64,000 nucleotides of DNA from Paenibacillus sp. SC116 (GCF_024733555.1 NZ_JANIOF010000005.1:330597-394596); one strand, 5' to 3'; positions 36,098-46,321 are shown, counted from the first letter of the stretch. The notes: generated from the letters alone by a model not told the origin. A program made the numbers and translations.

Positions 36098-37678
36098 TTA
36101 GAACATATCTTTCATCATGTCGATCTTCTTCTGAGTAACTTCTATATAGTTATCATTGTACACTTTCGGCTCTTTCGGGTTCGCATAACGTGTAATTTCC
36201 CCAGTAACGGGGTGTACCCACTTCGTTGTTGCTCCGCAGCCTAAGCCTACTATCGATTGAATTTCTTCGATAATCAAAATGTTATACAAGCTCTCCATTC
36301 CAGGCAAAGCATAACCGACGTTTTCGAGATTCCCCAAAATATTTTTTTGTCGATACAAATAATAAGGCTCGTAGCCATGATCATCGGTCCAGTCGCTCGC
36401 AGCCTGCATCATCGCACCGATCTCTTCACGTCCTGCTACTTTGAACTTCTCCTCGCCGCGATGTTTTGTCATTTCCGACGCACGCTTGAACGATAGCGTA
36501 TGCACGGTAAGTGATTCTGGCATCAGCTTCTGCGTTTCACTTAGCGTATGTTCGAATTCAGGCAGACCTTCACCTGGCAATCCGATAATAAGGTCCATAT
36601 TGATGTTGTTCATGCCCATTTCTCTAGCGAGCTGGTACTTATCAATCGTCTCTTCCACACTATGATGGCGTCCTATGATATCGAGCGTCTCCTGTGTGTA
36701 AGATTGTGGATTAATGCTAATCCGATCAATCCCCCATTTATCAAGTACAGCCAGCTTCTCTGGCGTAATCGTATCTGGACGGCCTGCCTCTACCGTAATT
36801 TCACGAACTTGCCCCACATCAGGGAACGACTCATAAACCTCTTCATAGAGCATATCCATCTCTTCAGCAGTAATGCTCGTTGGTGTACCCCCACCAAAGT
36901 ATATCGTTGTAATACGCACGCCTCGCTCTTTCAAGAAACGGCCAACTTCGCGAATTTCATAATGCAGTCCACCAAGGAACGAATCGACAGAGCCCTGACG
37001 ACCATTAATGTCATACGCAGGGAATGTACAATACGCACATTTCGTTGGGCAGAAAGGAATGCCAATGTAAATGCTCAATTCTTTTTGCAATTGATCCAGA
37101 TCAGGCAATGCGGTTAACTGACGATCAACGATCCGTTCCATCAATGCAATTTTCTCATCTGTAATCAAATAATCTTCCTTAAGCATCTGCCGTGCTTCCT
37201 CGGTGGAAAGCCCACGGCGACGGGCGTCATGTCTAAGCTTTGTTGGGCGAACCCCAGTCAATATTCCCCACGGCTGCTCCAACCCGCTCCAATCTGTCAT
37301 CAAAGCAAGCATTGCATGACATAAACCGTTTTTCACCTGCTTGCGGTATTGCTCATAGCTTGAGCCTGCTTCGACATAACGTTCGTGATTCGTTGTATAC
37401 GTGTGAAGCTGCCCTTCGGCATCTCGAGTTAACATCTTCCCTTTCAACTGTAAAGTACGAGCTTCCTTAACAGTCTCCCCTGATATCAACTCACCTGCAT
37501 GATCATGAATGGACAGTACGATGCCCATTTCATAACCTTCTTTTTCTACATTGCTGACAAGCTGTTCTTCATCCACAGATAATGAATATTCAACCTGCGG
37601 CTGCTCCACATATAACTGTATTAGATGGACGAGCGAGCGCTCGAAAGCAGACTCGTTCGCACTTAACCATACGCGCAT
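36098..37678 (-). CDS. hemZ: Coproporphyrinogen dehydrogenase-type radical SAM protein HemZ
   Basis: Oxygen-independent coproporphyrinogen oxidase-like radical SAM enzyme of haem synthesis. N-terminal region of about 170 residues typical of HemZ, then the cluster motif C-P-T-K-C-A-Y-C near residue 209, 'YFGGGTPTSITAEEMD' and 'RISINPQSYTQETL'. 526 residues. ATG with AGGAGG at 5 nt. HemZ and HemW/HemN are similar; the long N-terminal part and the 'GILTGVRPTKL' motif favour HemZ. Monocistronic. Confidence 0.93.
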   Translation of the reverse strand: MRVWLSANESAFERSLVHLIQLYVEQPQVEYSLSVDEEQLVSNVEKEGYEMGIVLSIHDHAGELISGETVKEARTLQLKGKMLTRDAEGQLHTYTTNHERYVEAGSSYEQYRKQVKNGLCHAMLALMTDWSGLEQPWGILTGVRPTKLRHDARRRGLSTEEARQMLKEDYLITDEKIALMERIVDRQLTALPDLDQLQKELSIYIGIPFCPTKCAYCTFPAYDINGRQGSVDSFLGGLHYEIREVGRFLKERGVRITTIYFGGGTPTSITAEEMDMLYEEVYESFPDVGQVREITVEAGRPDTITPEKLAVLDKWGIDRISINPQSYTQETLDIIGRHHSVEETIDKYQLAREMGMNNINMDLIIGLPGEGLPEFEHTLSETQKLMPESLTVHTLSFKRASEMTKHRGEEKFKVAGREEIGAMMQAASDWTDDHGYEPYYLYRQKNILGNLENVGYALPGMESLYNILIIEEIQSIVGLGCGATTKWVHPVTGEITRYANPKEPKVYNDNYIEVTQKKIDMMKDMF

Positions 37679-37781
37679 GTAATCCTCCTGATTGTTGTTG
37701 CCTGTACAAACAAAAAATAAAAGTCAAGTAGTCGGGGCAGCAAAAGCTCAACAGACTACTATTTATAACAATAATGCACAA

Positions 37782-37816
37782 TAAAATACGCGCTCATCAA
37801 ATGAGCGCGTATTTTA
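37782..37816. terminator. Strong stem-loop terminator downstream of the 37877 gene
   Basis: A 16-bp perfect inverted repeat (left arm starts TAAAATACGCGCTCAT, 3-nt loop). The arms themselves supply A/T tracts on both strands. It lies about 60 nt after the stop at 37877. Confidence 0.85.
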
Positions 37817-37876
37817 TATTCGAATCCGTATTGTATCACAAGTAGTATCGATAATCGAGCTTTCTGCTAAGAAATG

Positions 37877-38296
37877 CTACTCCACATATGCACCTTGGCG
37901 ACGAAGAAGTTTGAGTACCTCGATATAATGATTTAAATCCACCTTAACGGAAATGGCATAACTTAAGTCATCAGGTGCTTGCTCACGTTCTTCTGGATAA
38001 CGTTCATCCTCAACAATTCCAGGTACCTGTCCCTCACTTTGCTCAGATCGCTCGGTTTCATCATTGTTAATGACAACGCCTACACCCGATCCTGCAGGAT
38101 GCATCGCATTGCCTCCTGCATAGCTGACTCCACCCGGATTAGATGGAATAGGTGCCAACAGCAACTGTCCTTGTCCAAATGGCTCTTCAAGACGACCAAT
38201 CTCAATGTGCTGTTGTTGTATCCCTAAACTTATAAGTGGAATACGCAACGATTCTGCTTCATTCTCTGTTCTTGTGTAAGCTTGTATATGTTTCAT
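37877..38296 (-). CDS. Hypothetical protein with two ferredoxin-like ends and a disordered centre
   Basis: Unnamed 139-residue protein. The start ('MKHIQAYTRTENEAESLRIP...GIQQQHIEIGRL') and the end ('YAISVKVDLNHYIEVLKLLR') look like the halves of a small alpha/beta domain as in YflT-type stress proteins. They are separated by about 65 residues rich in Gly, Pro, Glu and Asp with little order. ATG with GAGGTG at 8 nt, own terminator. No catalytic motif. Family relation is tentative. Confidence 0.7.
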   Translation of the reverse strand: MKHIQAYTRTENEAESLRIPLISLGIQQQHIEIGRLEEPFGQGQLLLAPIPSNPGGVSYAGGNAMHPAGSGVGVVINNDETERSEQSEGQVPGIVEDERYPEEREQAPDDLSYAISVKVDLNHYIEVLKLLRRQGAYVE

Positions 38297-38438
38297 ATTT
38301 ATGTCACCTCTACTGTTTGAGAATAAAGTGTAGCTGCAATTGCTTATTCTCTAATACCCATTAGATAACAAATGTGAAACGGGCTATGTAACATAATCCA
38401 ATCAAGCTTATCACCTATAACTCCAACTACTACTCATC

Positions 38439-38585
38439 TTAACGCCGATGATTGGGTTGTTCTCTTCTAGATTGAACCGCTATCGGATCAGCATCTGCTA
38501 ATTGATTAGCCTGCTCTTTAAGCAGCCCGCCTGTAATCATTGCCTGACTATACTGAATCGCTAATTGCTGTAATGAATGTCGCAT
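38439..38585 (-). CDS. Small hypothetical protein (48 residues)
   Basis: Begins MRHSLQQLAIQYSQ and ends in Q-S-R-R-E-Q-P-N-H-R-R; amphipathic helix rich in Gln and Ala. The ATG at 38585 has GGAGCG at 6 nt, which is the main support. It stands between dtd and the 37877 gene on the same strand. Function unknown; it could be a chance frame. Confidence 0.45.
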   Translation of the reverse strand: MRHSLQQLAIQYSQAMITGGLLKEQANQLADADPIAVQSRREQPNHRR

Positions 38586-38656
38586 GAAATCCGCTCCTAT
38601 ATCTATGATGTAACTAGATGTTAGTATGCGTATTTGAACGACTCTGCTATACATGC

Positions 38657-39106
38657 TTAGGAACGAGTAGGACTATCAAGCAGAAGAGTGACAGGTCCCC
38701 AGTTTGTAAACGTTACATCCATATTGGCACCGAATACTCCGGTTTCTACATGAAGTCCATGACTGCGCAAGCGTTGATTAAATTGCTCGTACAAAAGCTC
38801 TGCCTTATCAGGGCGTGCTGCGCCAATAAAGCTTGGTCGCTTGCCGCTGCGACAATCTCCATACAGGGTGAACTGTGAAACAGACAATATCGAGCCTTGA
38901 ATATCCTGCACAGATAAATTCATTTTCTCCGCTTCATCTTCAAAAATTCTCAGTCCTGCTATTTTATCAGCCAGCCAATTCACATCTTGCTCTGTATCCT
39001 CATGGGTTACTCCTACCAGAAGCATGAGTCCACGATCAATTTGACCAACCACTTGCTTATCCACCACTACTTTTGCTTCCTTCGAACGCTGTACGACAAC
39101 CCTCAT
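38657..39106 (-). CDS. dtd: D-aminoacyl-tRNA deacylase
   Basis: Removes D-amino acids (and glycine mischarged on tRNA-Ala) from tRNA. 149 residues with '[15 protein letters not shown]', the catalytic '[20 protein letters not shown]' and the C-terminal '[11 protein letters not shown]' Gly-Pro motif. The ATG at 39106 has GGAGGG at 9 nt. It lies downstream of relA, the usual relA-dtd order. Confidence 0.96.
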   Translation of the reverse strand: MRVVVQRSKEAKVVVDKQVVGQIDRGLMLLVGVTHEDTEQDVNWLADKIAGLRIFEDEAEKMNLSVQDIQGSILSVSQFTLYGDCRSGKRPSFIGAARPDKAELLYEQFNQRLRSHGLHVETGVFGANMDVTFTNWGPVTLLLDSPTRS

Positions 39107-39239
39107 CAGACTTATCCCTCCGTATATATAGATAGAGCCACCCCATTTGGGGCGGCCCAGCACAATAGTTTGAATATTACATTTATCCGTATTATTTCAC
39201 ATATGAACGAATCGATCGATTGATCGTAACATACGCGCT

Positions 39240-41441
39240 CTAGTTCATTATCCGTTGCACGGTATAGACGTCTTTAACACGCTTAATCTTCTCTACCACG
39301 GACTGCAAATGCTCCGTGTTGCGAATCAATACCGTCATATGAATCATAGCCAGCTTATTCTTATCTGAACGTCCCGATACAGCTGCAATGTTTGTCTTGC
39401 TCTCTGAGACAATTTGCAGCACCTCGTTCAAGAAACCACGACGATCCATACCCGTAATCTCGATATCGACACTGTAATTCGCTTCAACGGATTCTTCCCA
39501 TTCCACTGCGATAATACGAGCTGCTTCTTCCCCTTCCATTTCTTTGCGAAGGTTTAGACAGTCTGTTCGGTGAACCGATACACCACGGCCACGTGTAACA
39601 TAGCCGACGATGTCATCTCCAGGAACAGGGTTGCAACATCGTGCAAAGCGAATCAGCATATTGTCAACGCCTTTGACACGAACACCGTTGGTCGGTCTAG
39701 GCTTCCGTTCCGATTCCCGCTTTACTTCTTTAACGTCTTTGCCCAATTCGATCTGGGCAGCTTCTTCTGCTTCCTTGCGCAGCTTCTCAGTTAGCTTCGT
39801 ACACACTTGCGCAGCCGTCAATCCGCTAAAACCAACCGCAGACAACATATCTTCCGTGTCATTGAAGTTAAACTTTTTAGCCGCTTCAAGCAACTTGTCT
39901 TCGACCATCCACACTTGAGTATCCAAAGACATTCGCTTCAACTCGCGCTCAATTAGATCACGGCCCTTTTGAACATTCTCTTCCCGTCTTTCTTTCTTGA
40001 ACCATTGCTTAATCTTCGTCCGAGCATGAGACGATTGTGCGATCTTGATCCAATCCGCACTTGGCCCATAGGAATGTTTGGACGTCAAAATCTCAATGAT
40101 ATCGCCTGTCTTCAGCTGATGGTCAAGCGGAACGATGCGGCCATTTACCTTAGCACCTATCGTACGATTACCTACCTCTGTATGAATACGGTAAGCAAAA
40201 TCAAGCGGAACGGAACCGCTAGGCAGTTCAATCACTTCGCCTTTAGGCGTAAATACGAATACAAGATCAGAGAAGAAGTCCATCTTTAACGTTTCTACGA
40301 ACTCGCTTGCATCCTTCGTCTCTTGCTGGAGATCAAGGATTTCACGCAGGAACGTCATTTTTTCTTCAAAACTGCCACCTACAGAAAGTGGAGCGTTGCT
40401 TCCTTCCTTACTTCCTTCCTTGTAAGCCCAGTGAGCAGCGATACCGTACTCAGCTGTACGATGCATGTCCCATGTTCGTATTTGAACTTCCGTCGGTTCC
40501 CCAGTTGGGCCAACTACAGTCGTATGCAAAGATTGATACATATTCGCCTTAGGCATAGCAATGTAATCTTTAAACCTGCCCGGCATAGGCTTCCATAGTG
40601 TATGGATAATGCCTAGTGTAGCGTAGCAATCCTTAATATTGTCAACTAAAATTCGAATCGCAAGCAAATCATAAATTTCATTGAACTGCTTGTTCCTCAT
40701 CGACATTTTCTTATACACACTATATATGTGCTTCGGTCGTCCAGAAAGATCCGCTTCGATTCCCATCTCATTCAGCTTTTCTTTGATCCGCACGATAACA
40801 TCTTCGATATACTGCTCGCGTTCAGCACGCTTCTTATGCATTAAGTTAGCAATACGATAGTACTGCTGCGGATTCAAGTAGCGAAGCGCAATGTCCTCCA
40901 TCTCCCACTTGATCGCGGAAATACCAAGACGATGCGCAATTGGGCAAAAAATCTCCATGGTCTCATAAGCAATACGTCGCTGACTCTCTTCAGATTGGAA
41001 CTTCAACGTTCGCATATTATGAAGGCGGTCTGCTAGTTTGATTACAATCACTCGGATGTCATTGGCCATCGCGACGAACATTTTGCGATAATTCTCATTT
41101 TGCTGCTCTTCCTTAGAACGGAATTGGATCCGCTCCAACTTTGTCAGACCATCAACGAGCATCGCACAAGTTTCGCCAAATTGTTCACGGATTTCATCGA
41201 GCGATACAGACGTATCCTCAACGACATCATGAAGCAGTGCAGCCACAACAGAGGTTGGGTCCATCTGCATGCCTACGACAATTTCCGCTACAGCTATCGG
41301 ATGTAAAATATAAGGTTCTCCTGATTTACGCACCTGCCCGTAATGTGCCCGATCCGCAAATTCATACGCTTCACGAATTCGTTTCAAATCCGGTTCTTTC
41401 ATGTAGGCAGAAGCCTTATTAATTAAATGGTCGATGCCCAT
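39240..41441 (-). CDS. relA: Bifunctional (p)ppGpp synthetase/hydrolase (RelA/SpoT type)
   Basis: Long RSH protein controlling the stringent response, 733 residues. HD hydrolase domain ('LLHDVVEDT', about 69), synthetase domain ('YQSLHTTVVGPTG'), TGS domain ('FTPKGEVIELPSGSVPLDFA'), zinc-finger-like region with adjacent cysteines ('RFARCCNPVPGDDI'), and a C-terminal ACT domain. Both catalytic halves look intact. It begins about 290 nt from the divergently placed uracil-type permease gene and is followed by dtd. Confidence 0.97.
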   Translation of the reverse strand: MGIDHLINKASAYMKEPDLKRIREAYEFADRAHYGQVRKSGEPYILHPIAVAEIVVGMQMDPTSVVAALLHDVVEDTSVSLDEIREQFGETCAMLVDGLTKLERIQFRSKEEQQNENYRKMFVAMANDIRVIVIKLADRLHNMRTLKFQSEESQRRIAYETMEIFCPIAHRLGISAIKWEMEDIALRYLNPQQYYRIANLMHKKRAEREQYIEDVIVRIKEKLNEMGIEADLSGRPKHIYSVYKKMSMRNKQFNEIYDLLAIRILVDNIKDCYATLGIIHTLWKPMPGRFKDYIAMPKANMYQSLHTTVVGPTGEPTEVQIRTWDMHRTAEYGIAAHWAYKEGSKEGSNAPLSVGGSFEEKMTFLREILDLQQETKDASEFVETLKMDFFSDLVFVFTPKGEVIELPSGSVPLDFAYRIHTEVGNRTIGAKVNGRIVPLDHQLKTGDIIEILTSKHSYGPSADWIKIAQSSHARTKIKQWFKKERREENVQKGRDLIERELKRMSLDTQVWMVEDKLLEAAKKFNFNDTEDMLSAVGFSGLTAAQVCTKLTEKLRKEAEEAAQIELGKDVKEVKRESERKPRPTNGVRVKGVDNMLIRFARCCNPVPGDDIVGYVTRGRGVSVHRTDCLNLRKEMEGEEAARIIAVEWEESVEANYSVDIEITGMDRRGFLNEVLQIVSESKTNIAAVSGRSDKNKLAMIHMTVLIRNTEHLQSVVEKIKRVKDVYTVQRIMN

Positions 41442-41733
41442 AGGACTCGTCTCGATTCCTTTCTATCCGGGTAACTTGGTTAACCCAGCCCTGTTTACAG
41501 ATTATCCTATAATTATGCCTTTGAACCGTAGTCGCGTCAATGGTCAACCACAGTTGAATACCATCCTTTTTGTCAAATGATGTCGAAACATGAGTTAGTA
41601 TATGGAAAAATAAAAATAGGTGTTATATTTTTTGACATGAACTTGCAAAATATACTTGCTTTCTACTCCCACTGCGATGTAAATTATATAGTTAGAATTT
41701 ATCAATGAACGATATTAAAGGAGTGCATAGGCA

Positions 41734-43011
41734 TTGCAACGCGAAATCCAAGTGTTGGATAAACCACCATTACTACCAGGACTTATGCTAAGTTTGCAGC
41801 ATTTGTTCGCCATGTTCGGATCGACTGTACTCGTTCCAAACATTTTCAAAGTTGATCCAGGCATCGTTTTACTTATGAACGGTCTTGGCACATTGCTTTA
41901 CCTTATTCTTTGCAGAGGACTCATTCCTGCTTATCTCGGTTCCAGCTTTGCCTTTATTTCTCCAGTAACCGTCGTGTTAGCTGGCAAAGCCGAGAACTAC
42001 CCTCAAGCACTTGGTGCCTTTATCGTATGCGGACTTGTATTCGTTGTTGTCGCTCTAATTGTAAAATGGATCGGCACACGCTGGCTGGATGTATTATTCC
42101 CACCCGCAGCCATGGGAGCTATCGTAGCGGTTATTGGTCTAGAACTTATTCCTGTTGCGGCTGATATGGCTGACTTTATTCCTGGCCAAGACGGAATCAT
42201 TAATCCTGAGAATGTGCAACTGGCTCTACTCACTTTAGGTGTTACGGTAATTGGAAGCGTAATGTTCCGCGGATTTCTTAAAATAATTCCAATCCTAATC
42301 GGAATTATCACTGGTTATGTGGCTGCTTACTTTATGGGCGTAGTAAATATGGATAGTGTTGCAAATGCACCCTTTTTCAAAATGCCAACGTTCACGCTCC
42401 CTGAATTCAATTTGACAGCAATCCTTATCGTATTGCCTGCGGCACTTGTCGTCATCGTGGAACATGTTGGTCATCTTATGGTTACAAGTAACATTGTAGG
42501 CAGTGACCTATCCAAGAAACCAGGACTTCATCGTTCTTTACTTGGTAACGGTATCTCCACCATCATTTCTGGATTTTTCGGTTCAACGCCAAATACCACT
42601 TACGGTGAAAATATCGGTGTAATGGCGTTAACACGTGTGTATTCTGTCTATGTTATCGGGGGCGCTGCTATTATTGCGATAGTAATGTCATTCTTCGGCA
42701 AAGTATCAGCAATCATCGCTAACATTCCTCCAGCTGTTATGGGTGGTGTATCATTGCTGTTGTTCGGTATCATTGCCGCATCAGGCTTCCGAATTTTGAT
42801 TGAATCCAAAGTAAACCTAGGCAATCCAAAAGAAATGCTGCTCACAACGCTCGTAATTGTCATCGGCATTAGCCATGTACAATTGAAAATTGGAGCTGTC
42901 GAGTTAAAAGGAATGGCCTTGGCAACCATACTCGCAATCGTGTTGAATCTATTTTTCATCAGCATTGAAAAGCTTGGACTTTCGAACGACAAAGAACCAG
43001 CTTCACATTAA
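41734..43011 (+). CDS. Uracil/xanthine family permease (UraA-like)
   Basis: Nucleobase:cation symporter-2 family, 425 residues, about 12-14 helices: 'PGLMLSLQHLFAMFGSTVLV', 'LGSSFAFISPV', and 'EHVGHLMVTSNIVG' with 'GFFGSTPNTTYGENIGVMA', the family's substrate-site motifs. The E-H-V-G-H and N-T-T-Y-G-E-N pattern is closest to uracil permeases. TTG start with AAAGGAG at about 10 nt. The only plus-strand gene between relA and apt. I see no PyrR or purine riboswitch in the leader. Confidence 0.93.
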   Translation: MQREIQVLDKPPLLPGLMLSLQHLFAMFGSTVLVPNIFKVDPGIVLLMNGLGTLLYLILCRGLIPAYLGSSFAFISPVTVVLAGKAENYPQALGAFIVCGLVFVVVALIVKWIGTRWLDVLFPPAAMGAIVAVIGLELIPVAADMADFIPGQDGIINPENVQLALLTLGVTVIGSVMFRGFLKIIPILIGIITGYVAAYFMGVVNMDSVANAPFFKMPTFTLPEFNLTAILIVLPAALVVIVEHVGHLMVTSNIVGSDLSKKPGLHRSLLGNGISTIISGFFGSTPNTTYGENIGVMALTRVYSVYVIGGAAIIAIVMSFFGKVSAIIANIPPAVMGGVSLLLFGIIAASGFRILIESKVNLGNPKEMLLTTLVIVIGISHVQLKIGAVELKGMALATILAIVLNLFFISIEKLGLSNDKEPASH

Positions 43012-43025
43012 TCTTTACTTAATCG

Positions 43026-43069
43026 AAAAGAACCTTCGACCCACTTCTTCGTGGATGGAAGGTTCTTTT
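43026..43069 (+). terminator. Rho-independent terminator of the uracil-type permease gene
   Basis: Stem AAAAGAACCTTC / GAAGGTTCTTTT with inner CCAC/GTGG pair, followed by GTTTATC on the plus strand. It begins 15 nt after the stop. Confidence 0.85.
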
Positions 43070-43117
43070 GTTTATCACTTCATTTAACGCAAGACAACGC
43101 CCAACGTTAGATTATGA

Positions 43118-43630
43118 TTAATAAGTAACAAGTGAATGAACGTCTACACCTTTAAGCTTCTCACGGCCATCCAAATAGCCAAGCTCGATAAGGAATGCTG
43201 CACCGACAACTACTCCGCCCAATTGCTCAATCATTTCGATTGTAGCTGCAATTGTTCCACCTGTCGCCAATAGGTCATCAGCAATCAATACTTTTTGACC
43301 TGGTTGAATCGAATCGCGGTGAATCGCAAGCTTGTCTTTACCATATTCTTTACCATATTCCGCTTCAACCGTGTTACCAGGAAGCTTACCGCTCTTACGG
43401 ATTGGCACAAAGCCTTTACCCATCATAAGAGCAAGCGGAGCACCGATTACGAAGCCGCGAGCTTCTGGACCAGCGATCAAATCGATCTCTTTATCTTCTA
43501 CCATTTTTCGAATGGAATCGATCGCTTCGCGGTATACATCACCGTCTTTTAGCAATGTTGTAATGTCTTTGAAGCGAATGCCCGGCTCTGGAAAGTCCGG
43601 AATAACACGAATATACTCTTTGAAATCCAC
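43118..43630 (-). CDS. apt: Adenine phosphoribosyltransferase
   Basis: Purine salvage enzyme making AMP from adenine and PRPP. 170 residues: '[19 protein letters not shown]', '[15 protein letters not shown]' and the PRPP site '[18 protein letters not shown]' (about 110-127). GTG start at 43630 with AAGGAGG at 7 nt; the longer reading to 43672 is rejected. It follows recJ by about 108 nt, same strand. Confidence 0.96.
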   Translation of the reverse strand: MDFKEYIRVIPDFPEPGIRFKDITTLLKDGDVYREAIDSIRKMVEDKEIDLIAGPEARGFVIGAPLALMMGKGFVPIRKSGKLPGNTVEAEYGKEYGKDKLAIHRDSIQPGQKVLIADDLLATGGTIAATIEMIEQLGGVVVGAAFLIELGYLDGREKLKGVDVHSLVTY

Positions 43631-43738
43631 GAGAGTTCCTCCTTGACGATTAATCAGCAAGCTGATTAACAAATGTTCATAACCATAATAGCAATAACCT
43701 CAGCTATCGAAGAGGGATTTCATATAACCCTATCTATT

Positions 43739-46135
43739 TCACGCAGTCGACACCTGTTGAGACTTTTTACTGCCCCAAAGTGACAATAGCTGTTCTGCCA
43801 ACTGCTCAGAGGCTGCTTCATTCCATAATGACTCCCAGCGACTTATCGTATCCCATCGCTTGTAATGCTCGGAGGATTCCAATGACACCTTCTGCGGCTT
43901 CTCCACAATTTCGTAAGTGCCGCCAGCAGCATGCCCGCTAAACGTAACGAATCCTAATTCTGCGAATACATCCATCAAGTATTCCCACTCACGTGGAGAT
44001 AGTCCTGACTTGCGAGCTAATGATACTCGTGTACCTTCATCATTCAACCATGTTCCTAACTGTTTGCATGCTGCAAAGGCAGGAATGATACGTTCACGAG
44101 CAGGTGGTCTAACTTCCTTCTCAATAGGCCGACGATTCAATATAACATGAATTCGTTCTACATGCGAGAAACGATTTGCCCATTGTTCCCACACCGATGG
44201 ATGATCAGGTATCGAGCTAATAATAAGATCTCGTATTTTCACATCATCATTAGGTTGCCCATTTGCCATGCTAGTCCATCTTACAAAAGTCTCACCTGCA
44301 TACACGGTCGCCTCTTCAGGAGTGGTCAGCCATGCAACAGGACCTCGCCCTAAGGACTCAAGCTTGCGCGCCAGCTCAACCGCTGCCACAACAGGCTCCT
44401 TTGTACCTCGAAGGTCAATGAGCTGGACATGATTAATACGAATATCTTTCAGCATTAACTGCGGACGACGTGAACCGTTCCACTCATTAACTGACAACTC
44501 ACCCAAAACATCCACTTGAGCAAGTGGTGAAATGATATCTGATAATTCTCCCCGCTGAAAAGCCACCGCATCCAATGTAGCACGGTCTTGCGATAACATC
44601 AACTTCAAATGTTGGCCTTCTTTTCCCATCGTTCGCTTATCTTGTATGGAGGCATCGCGAATGACGATTCGGGGCTGAGGATTTCCCATACCAAATGGCT
44701 CTAAATGGCTTAGTTCATCTATAACCTTGAGCGGTACATCTTTCAGCGCACATACCGCATCAACATCGGTACAAGGTACAAAATGTTCAGGTGTTAACTG
44801 CGTTTCCGCAATGACCTGCATCTTTTCTTCTAGCTCTTGGAGCCTATTAAACGCTATCGTCATTCCTGCAGCTGCGTGATGCCCGCCATAATGTTCAAAT
44901 AGATCCGCACAATCTGTCATTGCTCCGTACAAATCAAAGCCATCAATGGAACGGGCCGAACCTTTACAGAGCCCTTTTTCGGAATCAATCCCTAAAATAA
45001 ATGTTGGACGATAATAACGATCTACCAGTTTAGATGCTACGATCCCAATAACACCGACGTTCCACTCTTCGTTAGCCAATACAATGACAGAAGGAACTTC
45101 CCCGCCATTCGCTTCTATTTTTGCAGCCATTTGTTTCTCAGCTTCTTTGACGGTTAAGTCGACAATCTTTTGTCGTTCCTTGTTCAGACTGTCTAATTCT
45201 TCTGCCAATATTTTAGCTTCCGCCAAATCATCCGCAATAAGCAGTTTAACTGCCAATTCAGCATGCGCTAAACGTCCGCTGGCATTAATACGCGGCGCCA
45301 TCGAGAACGCAATGTTCGTGGCCACAAGCTGATTGCGATCTACGCCGCCTATATCTAGCAACGCTTGGATACCTGGATAGATCGTTCGTTTCATTCGTTG
45401 TAATGCTTCACGGACGATTACGCGATTTTCTCCTACCAATGGCATTAAGTCTGCGACTGTACCAATGGCAGCAATCTCAAGCAAATGCTCTGGCACTTTG
45501 CCCAATAAGGCATGAGCAAGCTTAAATGCAACACCGACACCCGCCAATCCTTTGAATGGATACGGACAGGTTGGAAGCTTAGGGTTTACTAATGTATAGG
45601 CTTCAGGCAACACAGCTGGCGGTTCATGATGATCGGTGACAACAACATCCATGCCAAGCTGCTTCGCATAGGCTATCTGATCGACAGCACTGATACCCGT
45701 ATCGACCGTTATAATTAAGCTGACCCCTTGCTCTTTAGCTAAATCAAGTGCAGCATTGTTTAGACCATAACCTTCCTTCGCACGATGAGGAATATAATAA
45801 TCAAAATGAGCCCCTAATTCTCTCATGACGAAAACCATTAGCGTCGTACTCGAAACACCGTCCGCATCATAGTCCCCATATATTCGAATATGCTCCTTCT
45901 GTTCTACAGCTCGATGAATACGCTCTACAGCTTCTTTCATTCCAGCTAACAGGTAAGGATCATGAACAGCCTCTAAATTATCATAAAGGAAACTGTGGAC
46001 ACCGTCTCCATCTTCGATGCCTCGAACGATCAGCAGCTTGGCTAAAAGCGGAGAAATACCTGCTTCTGCAGCTAATTGTTCAGCTTTTTGTTCTGACACT
46101 TCTGCACAGCGCCAACGAGTTCGTGATTGAAGCAT
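43739..46135 (-). CDS. recJ: Single-stranded-DNA-specific exonuclease RecJ
   Basis: 5'-3' ssDNA exonuclease of recombination and mismatch repair, 798 residues. DHH family motifs 'YGDYDADGVSSTTLMV' (about 86-100), 'VTDHHEPP' (about 165) and a DHHA1 domain with 'YGGHHAAAGMTIA'. An OB-fold domain follows near 460-550. From about 560 onward comes the Firmicute-specific C-terminal extension. The ATG at 46135 has GGAG at 6 nt. It is separated from secF by two hairpins. Confidence 0.96.
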   Translation of the reverse strand: MLQSRTRWRCAEVSEQKAEQLAAEAGISPLLAKLLIVRGIEDGDGVHSFLYDNLEAVHDPYLLAGMKEAVERIHRAVEQKEHIRIYGDYDADGVSSTTLMVFVMRELGAHFDYYIPHRAKEGYGLNNAALDLAKEQGVSLIITVDTGISAVDQIAYAKQLGMDVVVTDHHEPPAVLPEAYTLVNPKLPTCPYPFKGLAGVGVAFKLAHALLGKVPEHLLEIAAIGTVADLMPLVGENRVIVREALQRMKRTIYPGIQALLDIGGVDRNQLVATNIAFSMAPRINASGRLAHAELAVKLLIADDLAEAKILAEELDSLNKERQKIVDLTVKEAEKQMAAKIEANGGEVPSVIVLANEEWNVGVIGIVASKLVDRYYRPTFILGIDSEKGLCKGSARSIDGFDLYGAMTDCADLFEHYGGHHAAAGMTIAFNRLQELEEKMQVIAETQLTPEHFVPCTDVDAVCALKDVPLKVIDELSHLEPFGMGNPQPRIVIRDASIQDKRTMGKEGQHLKLMLSQDRATLDAVAFQRGELSDIISPLAQVDVLGELSVNEWNGSRRPQLMLKDIRINHVQLIDLRGTKEPVVAAVELARKLESLGRGPVAWLTTPEEATVYAGETFVRWTSMANGQPNDDVKIRDLIISSIPDHPSVWEQWANRFSHVERIHVILNRRPIEKEVRPPARERIIPAFAACKQLGTWLNDEGTRVSLARKSGLSPREWEYLMDVFAELGFVTFSGHAAGGTYEIVEKPQKVSLESSEHYKRWDTISRWESLWNEAASEQLAEQLLSLWGSKKSQQVSTA

Positions 46136-46200
46136 ACCATTCTCCTTTAACATTCATTTGACATTAACTTTAGAGCTAACATGCCCCTCAATTAACACAT

Positions 46201-46230
46201 CTGAGCCGCGTCTAGGAAGACGCGGCTCAG
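46201..46230. terminator. GC-rich stem-loop between secF and recJ
   Basis: Perfect 13-bp arms CTGAGCCGCGTCT / AGACGCGGCTCAG with a 4-nt loop, 90 nt after the secF stop on the minus strand. The following sequence (ATGTGTTAATT) has only a poor U-tract, so it may be an inefficient terminator or a stabilising 3' stem. A second 7-bp repeat (GAACACA / TGTGTTC) lies at 46251-46282. Confidence 0.55.
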
Positions 46231-46321
46231 CTACAGATGGAATCTTTAATGAACACATCGACACAGCGTTCTACCTGTGTTCAGTGTGTGCATCAAGCAC
46301 CAAAACTATCACATATATTGA

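Noticed and set aside
41631..41710. TTGACA at 41632-41637 as permease promoter
   Set aside because: No -10 hexamer at 16-18 bp; not listed as a promoter.
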